Shown here: positions 46,241 through 58,722 of the stretch, one piece after another
How positions within the stretch are numbered: the stretch's first letter is position 1
Layout: each line of letters begins with the position of its first letter
DNA from: Litomosoides sigmodontis
Taxonomy: Eukaryota; Nematoda; Chromadorea; Rhabditida; Onchocercidae
Reading direction: 5' to 3'
Assembly: GCA_963070105.1 (NCBI GenBank)
Contig: OY718806.1
Coordinates: 2,064,865-2,128,864 of the forward strand
Length of the DNA stretch: 64,000 nucleotides
Translations under genes and position numbers: made by a program
Notes under the pieces: generated by a model
What the model was told of the DNA's origin: nothing
The model's input: only the letters and a program-made list of their open reading frames with translations
Databases searched by the model: none

Positions 46241-48786
46241 CTCCTTTTTCCACCCTATTTTCCTCTCACTACATGATATTTTGCACTTTCCATTTATTAC
46301 AAATCATCGGATTATTGCTCTGCGGAAGTGAACGATTCTTTGTTAGCGCCTGATGGATGTGTGATGTGATGAAATATTGCTCGAACACATTCCACCCCAC
46401 CACGAGCTATGACGATGGAAAGCACAGAGATCACATCACTGGTAAAGATGTCTCTGAATTATCGATTAAATTTTAAGTTTGAAGTAGTAATCTGATCTTT
46501 GTCAGTTGATAACTTCTCCTCATCAAGCATTCAAGTTTCATTCACGAATGGATGGATGGAAGAAAGAAGAGGACAGGTGGTACTTCCTGTGGTCATTTCT
46601 CATACGATCACTTCTTCTGGAAGTTTCAATAATTGAAATGATAACCTGGTGAGTAGTGTTAATTGTTCATGATTTTTACACCTATTATCATTATCTAATG
46701 GACTGAGTGAAATATCACACAGTTTTTACTATCAATTAATTTATTACTGTATTATAGATCGCAATGGATAGAGCTTCTCTGCAGCTGATCAAACGAAGCT
46801 GTTGTTCATCACTATCATTTTACCTTTACAGTATTATCGACCTGTTTCCAATTTTTTTTCTTTTTCACCAACATCCTAGTTTAAATTGCATGACATTTTG
46901 GACTTCGAATACGTGTGAACCGTGAATTGCTTCTGTTGAATGATGAAGAAGTGAGTGAAAACCTGTCCATTGTTGTCTAACATTATTGGTTTAAATAACC
47001 GATGCTGCTAATAATAAAAATGTTTCCTTCACAAACATTTCAGACAGTCGTTTTTATCGATTAAAATAGATTAATGGATGGAGAAGTCATTTGCAAGTTT
47101 TTTGCAGTTAAATTTTAACCCATACCCTATGATAATCTGAATTTATGACCTAAATCATTTTTTGTAACAGTAAATTGTTCCGCTACATTCTACTCCTCAC
47201 CTACTGAGAGATAGCAGAGTTTGAATTGTCAAGGGCATACTTTCAAAAACTATTCCTCCTATTCCTAAATTTCCATTTTTGTAAAATATTACAAGTAAGG
47301 TGAATTTTAACCTAAGTACCAACGTAAGTATGATAATATTATCATCTCAAATAGCTACAATAAATTTATTAATAATATATTAATATCATTTTTTAAGTAA
47401 AATATAAAAAATTGATGTGGAAAAAGATGGACGAGAAGGAACAAATACTTGGCAAAGTATTAACCACACCATTAATGACACATTTAAAAGCAATCAAATA
47501 GCGATACTATTACACGATCACGTCTATTACACTACGTGAGAAAGGAGAACAATTAATTAATGGGTGAAGGAAAGAGAGGGAGAAAAGAAAAGGTTAATGA
47601 ATGTTCTGAAATGTGTTACAGTAACAAATCACACTCTCGCATATTTTTCATTTTTGAAAATACTGAGGAAAACGAACTTTCACCTACTGATTTTCCACCA
47701 TTCGGGGTTGTTATATTTAATAATACTGAAAATTGGCTAAGTAATGTTTCAGCCTGAGAAAGATGTTAATATTGAATTACTTACACAATATGTGTAGCAT
47801 AAAAAACATTACAGGTTGACTTTTCGCTGTTAAATGCATACTAATTGTTATTTTACTCATTACATGTGTAATATATACGGGACATTTGCGCTTAATGATA
47901 CTCGAAATTAGTCAAAAAAAATTTTTTTATAAAAAAATTTCTTAGGATTTATTTATACATACATGTTCGACTGAAAAGAATACAGTTGCGTTGAATGATG
48001 AGTATTCTTGATTTAGTTTAGGCATTCAATATTCTCAGGACTGCACACAAAAATATAGGCAAAAAAGAAAGAGAAAGACAGAGAGAGCGAAGGAGAGAGA
48101 AAAGTAGTTCATTAGAAGGAAAAAAAAAACACGAATGCATACATCATCAAACGTTCCATACTCAAAATTTTTTGCAATTTCACACAACATATGGTTTTTT
48201 TTCTCGCACTACACACTTTATGTGTTTTGAATTTCATATATTAAGAGTTAAATATATGTACATAAATTGAAATTCCACTTTTCATCTAATACATTACGAG
48301 AACATTATTCGGTAACAGTTTAATCTGATCAATACAAGTATGTATGTAATTTATAATTATTTCTTTTGATTTACCCATTAATCAATCATTTTCCTTGTAA
48401 CCTTTTTCATGTAACTCTTACTTTTGTCCCATTTCTCATTATGCTCTCCCTTTCTCTCTTTCTCTCTCTCTCTCAATATTCCGCAGAACAAGATAAAAAA
48501 AAAAAAGATTAACGACTGAGTAATAATGAATGGAGTAAAAAATAAAGGTAGCAACTGATACAATTTATTTAATCTATAATTAAATTAATTTAAATCTAGA
48601 ATATAGTATTATTTAAAATTTTAAATTTTGAACAAATAAAACTTGATGCTAATCAATCATCGTCATTGTTGTCGAGAAACCTAAGGTCTAACGGGAAATA
48701 CGTTTATTGTAAATACTGTATGTAATATTCTTATCTAACTATCCATTTAGATGTAATCCATCCATCCATCACCTATCGTATCACTT

Positions 48787-48822
48787 CCCGCTCCCTCCCC
48801 TCCCCCTCCCCCCCCTCCTCTC
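48787..48822 (-). other. G-quadruplex-capable tract
   Basis: The + strand is almost pure C with single T interruptions. The - strand therefore carries four or more runs of at least three G with one-base loops, the classic intramolecular G4 pattern. It stands out in a strongly AT-rich region. Confidence 0.7.
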
Positions 48823-48845
48823 TATGCTAGTTAATCCGTTATGTA

Positions 48846-49145
48846 ATGTGCCCATTCAGCCAAACTGTTTCCCACGTTCGTCACCACTCCGTGTTCATGT
48901 GTGTCGTGTCGACCAATCACTCATTTGTCTGTAACTCGTCCTCCCTCTCTATCACAACCATATGTGTAGATCATGCCTCCAGCACGGAGGCATTCTTCTC
49001 TTCCAGTATGGAACGAGGAGGTGGATCAGGCGGGAGATTCTCAGAGAGGATAGTCGTTAGTGCTCTCACGAACGATTGCCCGACCGGTGCTGCTGGTAAT
49101 TGTGTCGTCGTAAGGGATAGATCAATGATTGTTCGACTACACTAA
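48846..49145 (+). other. Open frame of 99 codons in a locally GC-richer patch, coding status doubtful
   Basis: A 99-codon frame with Ser, Val and Cys and a Gly-rich stretch (ERGGGSGGRFSE). It follows the C-rich tract directly. Base composition is unlike the surroundings, which is why it is open. I see no signal peptide, domain, or convincing splice site linking it to a neighbour. It may be non-coding promoter-type sequence. Confidence 0.2.
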
Positions 49146-49539
49146 GCTCACAAGCATCAATCAACCAACCAACCAACCAAGCAAACTTCTCCAAAGGAAA
49201 GTTTCACAGCAGTTGTGCTGCTTGTTGGAAACTCGAAATAAGGTGAACAGAAAATAGAGAAATTTCGTAAATTATTTTGGTTAATTAATTAGCAAGAGGA
49301 TTGATTGATTTACAACTGTCTAAGTCATTTGCTATGTTCAATACCGACTGCAACTTCTCAATCATCGCTAACGCAACTGACTGTAACTCATAACGTTTGA
49401 CATATTACTTTGCTATGTGTGTTTTCCTTTAAAGATGCCGCCTTGACCTCAACCTCACTGACTGTGACGTATTGTTGTCCTCTTATCTACTTGTAATCAA
49501 TTTTTAAGATTATCATAAAATCACTCCTACACTTACACC

Positions 49540-49640
49540 TATATATACGAATCATTTGACCTGAGATCACAGTCGACTGAGTCAATTAGTTAGTCAGAAA
49601 GATAGCGCGGTACAGCAGGAGCGATCGGCAGTCAAAGGAG
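49540..49640 (+). promoter_or_regulatory. Promoter-like TATA element with GC-richer downstream region
   Basis: A TATATATA box at about 49541-49548 is followed within about 30 bp by an initiator-like TCACAGT/TCAGT context, then about 180 bp of unusually balanced base composition. No open gene follows on the + strand. It could drive a non-coding RNA, or be the core of a solitary retrotransposon LTR. Confidence 0.3.
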
Positions 49641-51125
49641 TCGACAACAGTTAACTTAAACTCCCAGTCATCACCTTTCCAATCCACTTCACACTTCCTA
49701 ATTGCGACGAAATCCTCGTCGTACATCGTTGTGCCACAAGTATTCGGGTACTGCTTATATTCTAAACTAATACAGATGGTGTTTATCCACTGCTGTAAAC
49801 CGATAAACTAATTCTTTACTTCGGTTACATAAACAGACGAGTATGCGAAGCAAATACGGCTTATTAATTCGTTTTAGTTAAAAGCAGAAGAAATAAATCC
49901 ATTCCAATTGCCTTCATTAGACGAGAAAGAAAATGAGGCTATTCCATTTGTTTTTTTTTTTTGAAAAAACTTAAAATATCAGAAATAATTGAGAAGGTAT
50001 TGTTTTGCTACATGTGGTGTGAAAGGAAGGGAAAGAAGAGAAGTGAATGTTTGTTGAAAAGGAGAAAGATGGATGGTTTGTATGAACGATCGGAAGTGAA
50101 AAAAAAAAAAGGACAGAGGGAGTGAGCGATAACAGTATGACTCACAAAAGGTCATTTTGACGCGTATTTGGCATAATTTATTGTTATTCACGGATGATTC
50201 GGGATAATAAAAGGTCTAACAAAGTGTTTTAATTATTCTGTGATCAGATAGCTTTAGCTATAAAAATTTCAATACATTCATGGAAATATCTCCCGCTCAG
50301 TTAGCAGAGAATTACTGGATGTTGGAAGATTCATTATGTTGTTTTTTGTAACTATCGTTTTCAAGAAGTGATGGAAAGGGAGGATGAGTAGTGTGGTACG
50401 ATAAGAGAGATGTGATGTCGCTATCGAACGATTACAATTATCCTTGTAAACATTATCACATACTGTTTTTAATTTCGTTTTTAAACAGTTTTTTGTATGC
50501 TAAATCAGTAGCATCTCTGATTCACCACACTGTTTTGTGTGCATACCAAGCATATTCTCTGTCATAACCATTACCTTTGAGATATTCGGATGAACAGACA
50601 ATACCAATACAAAAAAGGTTGTAAATTTAATCATAATTTTGAGATTTATGAATACAGTATGTATGATATTATAATTCACAAATTTATAATTCACAAATAT
50701 ATGTAAAAACAGCAGAAAGGCATTAAGACAACAGATATGGTGAACATTAGGCTCAAACTAAAATAACGCTAATTCGATGCCGATCCATTTCCAATCGTGT
50801 GATTCGTACTTTCACTGGAGAGTTTATCTGCAAATTGGTATATCTTCGTAGGTGGTGCATCGTGGGAGAAGATTAGTAGTTCTTCATCAAACCCATAAGA
50901 AACTTCTGACCACCTAAGCTTTATAAGTTGCATGTAAGCTCTTTTGCTTTTGGTATCATTTCTGGAAGATTAGATGCTATGGAGAACGGAATGTTCCTAG
51001 ATATGAATGATTACTACCTAGAAAATCGAAATCTACTAAATCCTTAAACCAATAAGCATGATGGATTCAGTAGAATAAAAATTTTAAAGGCAGAATTTAA
51101 CGAGATTATTATATAACTGGATCTC

Positions 51126-54100
51126 TTAAAAAAATGCAACTTCAAAATCATCGGAAAATTTTGGTTGGTAAACCGAAACTTTAACCTCGGGAACAAGTGA
51201 CGGTAGAGTTGATGAATGTGCTAGCGCACTAAAGCCTGCTCCGATATCAATAAATATACCAAAACTAGCATGATTTCGAACAGTGCCGTCCAAAATATCA
51301 CCCACTTTCAGTGATTTCATTTCCAACACATCGGTCTTAAAATGCTCAATTTTGTTATCGAAAGAATAATTGAGGATAATGAAATAAAGGAAAATAAAGC
51401 ATACATACCAAAAGCACTGGAGCATTTTTCCTTACAAACGGATTCGATAACAATTCCCATACCATAACCCATTCTGGGCCCTGTTCCCTAATTCGTTGTT
51501 CGATCGTTGTTAACATTTGGAACAAGCAATTATGTCCAATGTGTAGCAAATCAGCACCAGCATATTGGAGTATCCTGAAAAATTACTTATCACATAAACC
51601 AAGTGCATCCTACATTCACATAAACCAAGTGCATCCTACACAGGGATAGGTAAAGCTTTCAGTTTCAGAAACCGAATTAAAAGATGTCAATTTTCCTTTT
51701 AAGAATAAGGATAACCGGTAAAACCATTAACTGCTTGGCAATCTTGTAGCTTTCTGGATGGACAGGAGTTGCATCTAGAGGATTATATTCTGTTGCAGGT
51801 TTTGCTTTTTTTCTCACTGGTTCATTCAGTTCTTTACTTTCATATACGTAAAGGAATCCAGCACAATGCTCAAAACATTTCGGACCTATTCCATTGATAT
51901 CCTGGAAGTTATGCATAAGCACATTTTAAATGCGAAAGTTCGTCCTTTTTTTTGAGAGTGAAGTTTTAATACCTTCAGTTCCTCTCTACTCTTTATGCTT
52001 CCATTGTCTTGGCGATATTTGATTATGTTTGCAGCTCTTTTCTTATTCAAACCGGATACCCTCCTTAAGAAAAGGTTTTTTTTTTGAATTAAGAAATTGA
52101 TTAATCCAAGTGATATGTAATAAATTTGCTGTAACGAAGTGTTCTTCCAAAACAAGCTATCAAAATATCGCCTACTGTAAAAGTTGTAGTGAGGCTACGT
52201 TCACGTCAACGCCAACATTGCTAACACATTCGCGCACGACTATATCCAACATTTCGTCCAAGCGTTTTTCATTCACCGAATGCTAGACGTAAAATCCGTG
52301 AAGGTTTTGTGAAAAAATTTTAATGCAATAACACTTTTCTCCTTATTATCGCCCCGAAAAGTAAAATTTGGTGCTCCACAAACCTGATAAAGTCCAATAC
52401 CAAGATGCTTTGGCGCAATCTTCACATATTCCGAGATAGGATCGATGACACGTCTGGCAAGTGACACTGTAATATCACATTTATTGCAGTAATTTATTAA
52501 TGTGCTAAAATATAATCATTTATTTGCCCAACCTTTCATATTAACTTATTTGAAACACAAAACATCTAGTAATCAATAGTAATCAATAATTAGAAAATAT
52601 TAAAATAATTATTGCTTGGCCTACGTAGTAACCCGAATTAGTAAATTAACCTGCACTTCGTAAATTGATATCAATTCCCGACAATTCTTCTGCCGCTAAT
52701 TCTGTTATGCTATAAATAGATGCACCACACTCGGAAACTACACTAAAATTAATCATAAATCATGCCTAGCAATTGGTAATAATTTGCAAAACCATCAATT
52801 CGGATAGTTCAAATCATGTAGAAATCAAATACGAACGAACCAAAATTTCGCAGCAATCACACCGCGCTGAATTAAAGATGCTACAAACATTTGCACTTCA
52901 TGACTTGCAGTGCCGTTCCCAATAGCAATTATGAAAGGTGAATTAACTGTTTTTGAAGCGAGCGTTATCAGTATTTCTTCGGCCCTTTCATCCGGAACCC
53001 AGCAATTAGAATAATTTCGACGTAAGTGAAATATTGCTGTTTGAACGAGGCTACCTGAACCAGTACGCACCTTTATACAGTTAGAAAGATCAAACATTAT
53101 AGCAATATTCGGCGATTTTTTACATAATAAAATTACGAATTTTACAGAAATGAACGTCTTGATTTTTCCTCAAAATTTATTACTGTGCGTTTGTATGAAT
53201 AGATGATACAAAGAGCTAGAGAAATACCGTTATCATTGACTAGTGCACATTTACATCCATTCGAATATCCAGGATCGATTGCAAGTACTGCGTAACCTTT
53301 TAGAGGAGCCGTGAGCAGTAATTCGCGAAGATTTTTGGCAAAGCAATCGATTGCAGAATTTTCTGCTCGATCCAATAATTTCTTTCTAATACAGTTATGA
53401 ACGAAGTAATGAAGTGACTGAGCAAAATGATATTGATGATATGAATAAACATGTATATTACGCATTACGTAAAGGAAATACTTTAATTTACCGAACTTTC
53501 CGCTCAATTGAAGGTATAAGAAAACGTTTCGTGGAATCCTGGACAGCTTTTCTCAGAAAATCTACATGCTCTGGATGAAAGTTTAGTTTTAAGCCTGGAT
53601 GAATGCTGAAAATATTATCATCAACGACCACCTTCCAGTTTATGATTTCTTTCGATGATGCTCGTTCCAGAGCTAAAATCTATAAAAGTAAAGCATAACT
53701 ATGGAGGAAAAACCTTCTAATATCAGTTGTTGACATAATACATAATTAATTATACGAGAGGAAGAATATCAACTTTTTTCTAAATTCAATGCATTCGCGT
53801 CTGCATTGAATAAGGAGTGCTGTAACTAAAAGACCAATTCTCAGCTTCCAAAACGAGCTAAGAAATAAGAAGATGGTAGATGTTAGCTATCCATAAAATA
53901 GCATTAACAGTTCTGAATATTACACATGATTACTTTAAGTGAAGAAAAGATCTCACCTGAAAAGGCTGAACAAATCGAACATCTTTTTCAAAATTTAGAT
54001 ATAATCTGAAGTGATCGAGCAGAGAAAAATTCTTATCTGTTTCATCTAAAGCTTTTGCTTTCCTTGTAAGTGCCGATTTTACATATAAACGAATATTCAA

Positions 54101-55910
54101 GTGATTGTTTAGCTCAGCTCTGAAAATCATCCTCAAAATTACATCGGCAAGATATGCTGGCTCACTTTCACCTTATGTTAATAAAAATGTGTTCCCGCTT
54201 TTCACTCACGCAATATTAGCTAGCTTCCGATAAAATGTGTTACACTTTATGGATGAGTTTTTTAGCGGGGAGTTTTTTTTTTGGCTGTGCACTAACTATT
54301 CGTAAAAATATCATTCGAAAAAATTAAAATTATTCGTAAAAAAAAATAGTATGCTGCAGAATATTTCAAGATGAATGTAACCATGTTATAACATTCAGTA
54401 GAGTAATCCTTGGTAAAACAAAAAGTAAAACATAAAAACTCAACTTGCATCTACAAAAGATATTACACTAGACATATTATCAGTAAAAAACAATTTTAAC
54501 AATTTAAGTGTTATGAATCCCAAAATACGACACCACCACTAAAATTCGGCAAAAACTTTAAGTTCGTAACTATACACTAAAAATTTGGTACCAAAATATT
54601 AAATATTAAAAATTTTGAAAACCATATTCGAGTTACGCAACATAAATAATACAGTTGGTACCAATGAAATATTTAAACCTACAATTTTTGCAGCAGAGCT
54701 TGCGTTTCCTCTAAGCGATGTAATTCATGAGATAGCAAATGCATCGTTGTCTGCTCCACTTTTGCCAGTGTACTTAGCTCTAGACGGTATTTTAGGAACT
54801 GTTAATTACAGTAACAAACCAAGAAAGAAAAAGAGGAAGAGCTAAAAGTTCTTTCCTATCTTTAATTATAACGCTGTTGGTTTCATTTGAAAATGAGTAG
54901 CAGTAATAAAATTTTCCACACCCAATGCTAATACAAAGCAAAGCTTGCCATTTAATGTAATTCTCTATTTTATCGAAAGAAGTAGCTGTAGCTTTTCGAA
55001 ATTTCTACCAACTTCAATGCAATTAAGAAAGGTAAGAGGATTTGACAAAATCTTTCACAGATACCTGGTACAGAACTAACAAAACGTTGTAAATTAACAT
55101 ATTCTCCATCATAAAGCTTTCGACAAATCTCACCAACACCTAATTCGCTGCAAATATCTTAAATTTTATATATCATTCTTGTTTGAACATAATTTTCGTT
55201 TCCTTTTTTCTTTTTTTTTTACAAATTCATTTAGCTAAGTGTTACGAAACAGAAAATGATAAATTGCGTATAAAACATTTCGAAAACATACGCCGCTCTT
55301 GAAGCCAAAGAACCTTTTTTGGCTTTTTTGAAAGGTTCAAATAAACTATCCAGTTCCGCAGCATCCATTGTTTTTGAAAGAGCATCCTTCACCGATTCCT
55401 TCAACGCACCATTTTCAATTTCATCATCAGCTCGTTTTAAAAGTTTTTCCGCTTTAGCTTTAATGGCTCTGAAATGCTGATCCACGTTGTATTCCCAGAA
55501 TCGCCGAAAGACGAGATACGACAAACATACTTCGCATTCTTGAAAGTCTCCACCGCGTGTCGTAAATCATCAGGTGTTGCTCCACCAATTAAATGCCGTC
55601 GATAACGGGCAATAAACGGTACCTCACACCCATCTTCAAATAACTGAACCAGTGATTGTGCTACCTCTGTGGGAAATCCCATCTTAAAATTCGGTTTGTA
55701 AATAACTTCAAGAAATCTTCCGACTAAAATATGAATTTCCAATATCAAGTGCATCATCTATCATAAGGCAACTAAAAAGTAAACAAACTGATCAAGTATT
55801 TTTGAAGACTAATTTCGACAATATCAAATGAATTGCAACTAATACGCGCAACACCAATCGCATACCTCTAGCGCTACAAATTCATCAACAGTCCAATGTA
55901 CAGCAGACAT
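51126..55910 (-). CDS. SRBD1: S1 RNA-binding domain protein 1 (Tex/SPT6-like), complete
   Basis: Eukaryotic homologue of bacterial Tex, with nucleic-acid-binding modules; its precise role in worms is not known to me. Exons run from ATG at 55908-55910 to TAA at 51126-51128. Exon 1 (55866-55910) encodes MSAVHWTVDEFVALE. The next starts near 55683 and gives the Tex N-terminal signature QLFEDGCEVPFIARYRR. Later exons include about 55292-55480, 55065-55147, 53957-54171 (YLADVILRMIFRAELNN) and 53494-53681. The YqgF/RNase H-like domain has AVLAIDPGYSNGCK (53.2 kb), AIGNGTASHEVQ (52.9 kb) and VSECGASIYS (52.7 kb). Helix-hairpin-helix segments follow: SLARRVIDPI, VSGLNKKRAANI and INGIGPKCFEHCAGF. The C-terminal S1 domain has VGDILDGTVRNHASFGIFIDIG (51.3 kb). 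Order and length match the family. Transcription factor SPT6 is excluded by the small size and the lack of an SH2 domain. Confidence 0.92.
51591..51640. repeat. Direct duplication of 26 bp in an SRBD1 intron
   Basis: Copy 1 at 51591-51616 and copy 2 at 51617-51640 are identical over 24 bp and directly adjacent. It sits just outside the acceptor of the 51.4-51.6 kb exon and does not alter coding. Probably a recent replication-slippage duplication. Confidence 0.85.
54615..54845 (+). other. Possible nested + strand terminal exon inside an SRBD1 intron
   Basis: A frame open on the + strand inside the 54172-55064 intron of SRBD1. An acceptor of TTTTTGCAG type ends at about 54693. The following 50 codons read like protein (an amphipathic stretch, then the basic tail KPRKKKRKS and a stop). 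No partner exon or start was found upstream. Either a nested gene's last exon or chance. Confidence 0.25.
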
Positions 55911-56618
55911 TGTTTGCTATGAAAATCCTTTGAAACTGCTTCCTAAATATGATTATTCTAGAACTTTTTTTTAAAACTGCATTTCTTCGAACGGAAATTA
56001 AATGCCAATAATTAAATTCAAATCACAACTCCCCAAATGACCGCCACACAAGTTAGGCAGGACGTAATAAACGACACGTAACACCGCACTTTCTGTAGTT
56101 ACTTCGCTTCATGGAATGCAATTTAAACGAAATTTCATAAGTTTCGGTACACTTTGAAACACTAGGTCTTTATCTTATTACTACGGTTCGTTCATAACGA
56201 AAATATGAGAAACTGAGAGTGAAATATTCCAAAAAATGTAGCAAATCAAGAAATCAAAGTGTCACATAAAAACACAATTTCAGTTTATTCGGTATTATAT
56301 GTATCGAAATGGATTGAGCACTGGTGATTTATGGAATAATATAAACACAGTTTTGCAAAAATAAATTATTGCCGTAATTGATATATACATATATATGTAT
56401 ACAGTAATTTGTCAAGAGGATCCCGCTTTTGATTTTCGATATCGTAGAAAGGAAAGACAAATTAGATCTCTTTAAAGACTATAGTTGCTATCAAAAAGAA
56501 AAACTAAAGTTTCATTTTGGAATTCCGAAATATGCCACCCATTTACAATAGTGATTTACAATACCCGCTAGTCCATATCTGTTATAAATCCCCTACTATA
56601 AAATTTTATGAAAAAATC
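55911..56618. other. Spacer between the orphan exon and SRBD1 start
   Basis: About 700 bp, AT-rich, with no gene seen on either strand. It is upstream of SRBD1 (- strand) and should contain its promoter. A TATATAC-type run lies near 56382-56402. Confidence 0.45.
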
Positions 56619-56791
56619 ACTGCTTTAATGTATCTATATAGCCGAGGCTACGCCGTGCACTGCGTCTCGCACTGTACGCTGCACGCGAGCGGAAACTGCG
56701 GTCCTCAACGAAGCCAGCGTGGACGCAGTAGTCAACCATGTCGCGAAACCATGTCTGCAGGAATGATTCTGAAATACGAGAAATTGTCCCA
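56617..56791 (-). CDS. Coding-like orphan exon, possibly an alternative 3' exon of the neighbouring gene
   Basis: On the - strand a strong acceptor (TCGTATTTCAG) at about 56792 is followed by an open, GC-richer frame of about 58 codons ending with TGA. It contains SFLQTWFRDMVDYCVHAGF, then an Arg/Ser-rich part and a LGYIDTLKQ end. It is only 100 bp beyond the stop of the 56895-58722 gene on the same strand. A donor within that gene's last exon (around 56910, after codons for ILPE) would give matching phase, so an alternative C-terminus is possible. It could also be the last exon of a different gene. No family recognised. Confidence 0.4.
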
Positions 56792-56894
56792 TCATATGAG
56801 AACAGCAATAACAACTCTATTTATCAGTGTTTATTGCTTAATCAAAAATGAGAACGAGAGATTTTAATCTACTCTCAGTGTAATTGTAATGCAC

Positions 56895-58722
56895 TTATAA
56901 CTTGCCACTTTCCGGAAGAATAAACTCATTCTCGTCCGATGGCTGATCATTTTCCGATGCGTGCATTGCAAGTTGCTCATTCTGAAAACAAAAAATAGTC
57001 ACTTTGGGTCAACCACAAGTGTAAAGCTCATAAGAATTTTAAACAGAGTAACACTTTGCTACGGTAATTTTCAAGGTGTTAAACTCACCATGCGATTATC
57101 AAATGGACCTTCCTTGACAGGTGATGTAATAACATCAATAGAGCGATTATAAGCAGGTTCATCTGCTCTAAATTTCTTCTGCAAAAATTGCTCTAAGACT
57201 AAAGAAAATAACATGCACACAATAGAATCACATAATATGGGGGTTTGTGTCACACTCACATTACCGGTTGACACACTCAGACCATTAATTTCAAAAATAG
57301 TTCCCCTCCTAAAATGAAATAACATATCAATTCATTATAATGATGTTTTGCTTGCATTCTGAAATAAGCGACAGGGCGATAGTTAAGGTTACGGCAACGT
57401 CATAGTCACTATAAGTACAGTTATTCATCGCCTACTGCTATTACATTATTGGGAAATATTATCAGTAGGAACTTTTACATTGTATAACCGATCTCTCTAT
57501 AACTTAATGTCACAATACCACTTACAACATTTCCTTCATACGATTCTTCCACCATTGAATTTGTCATCATATTCGCAATGTTACGACGATCTATCGCGAT
57601 TTTAGACTGTAAATTATTTCTTAAATAACGGCTGCTTGTGCTAATTACTGAGATGCCAGAAGCTGTCATTCATAAAACACTAAATTACTATATAAAACAG
57701 TAAAGAACTCACATTATACTTTCCGATAGCTCTACATTGTTTCTTCCACGGCACATCTAAAAAAAGAGACAGTAAATAACAGATTTAAAAGGTGTCAGGA
57801 ATTATCTACCTACTTACTATATTCGCCTCTTTTTAAATTACACTAATCAAAACAAATGTGTAAATGGCATAGGATCGAAAACATTTTGCAATATTTTTTT
57901 ATGGTTCAGAAAAAAACTAGAAAAATAAATCCAGAAACCTAAATTTTATTGGAGATAAATATACTAGAAAATTCGACTCATCCGCGCCTTACACAAAAAT
58001 TTGAAAAAAAAAAACATACCACCGTAATGGTTTCTAAATTTTCGGTTAATTTTAATAACACCTCGCTTCGCACCTCGATTACCAGTACTCTAAAATTTCA
58101 TTCAAATGCCTATGTGTGCCAAGAACAGGACAATACCAAATCAAAATACACAAACATTAAATTTGCCAATAACGAACAAAACAATGCTTCACAAACAACT
58201 TCGGTGAGTGAAACGAATCATAAAAAAGGCCTGTTCTCTTGATACAGTAGAAAATTGAACAATCCATGAAAAATCGTTTACTTAAATTTTAAGTTATACG
58301 AAAACAGAGCAAAAATTACCAAACACACCTTGCGTTCGTCATACTTCTTTTCAAAATCCTGCAAAATTTTACGGTACAGGATGAATATTAATATAAGAAT
58401 GAATCATTGCACAAAAACAAGAACTTATGCGTGGTAATACAATATGTACTGAATCCTTATAGAGCTTTCGCAACAACCAAATATGAATGTAGATATAATT
58501 CAATCTTACCTTATTGAGGTTTTCACAAATTGCTGCGTTATTTCCGCTCTTCAATTCCACAATTGGTGTTGAAATGCATGCTTGCCCGAAACCTCTCTGT
58601 AGTGCTTCAATGGCCGTTTGATGCCTATTTTGTGCATTACAGTACCTTTCCGCAATGAGATCCAGGTTGAACTCATAGCGAGACCAGGCCTTCGCGAAAC
58701 GGCCTTCTAATCCCTTATACAT
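56895..58722 (-). CDS. Unrecognised small, charged protein, about 210 residues
   Basis: I do not recognise the family. The start is Met at 58720-58722 (MYKGLEGRFAKAWSRYEFN). Exons continue at about 58510-58722, 58331-58360, about 57711-57759, 57542-57609, 57265-57308, 57089-57198 and 56895-56981 (stop TAA after PESGKL). The N-terminal half is predicted helical and rich in Arg, Glu and Gln (LIAERYCNAQNRHQTAIEAL). The middle has KQCRAIGKY and DRRNIANMMTNSM. The C-terminus is acidic and Ser-rich. No membrane span or signal peptide is visible. An ACATTTCAG acceptor lies 11 nt upstream of the ATG, which fits spliced-leader trans-splicing. The junction into the 57.7-kb exon and the donor at 57541 were chosen to keep phase and are the weakest parts. 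Divergent neighbour is dnc-1. Confidence 0.6.

Noticed and set aside
51126..55910. Transcription factor SPT6 as the identity of the Tex-like gene
   Set aside because: The gene is far too short and has no SH2 domain. Tex-type N-terminus plus a C-terminal S1 domain fit SRBD1.
56517..56867. 116-codon + strand frame
   Set aside because: It overlaps the better-supported - strand exon at 56617-56791 and has Cys/His-rich chance composition.
57949..58242. 97-codon + strand frame in an intron of the small - strand gene
   Set aside because: Polar, low-complexity content typical of AT-rich chance frames, and no acceptor/donor pair linking it to other exons.
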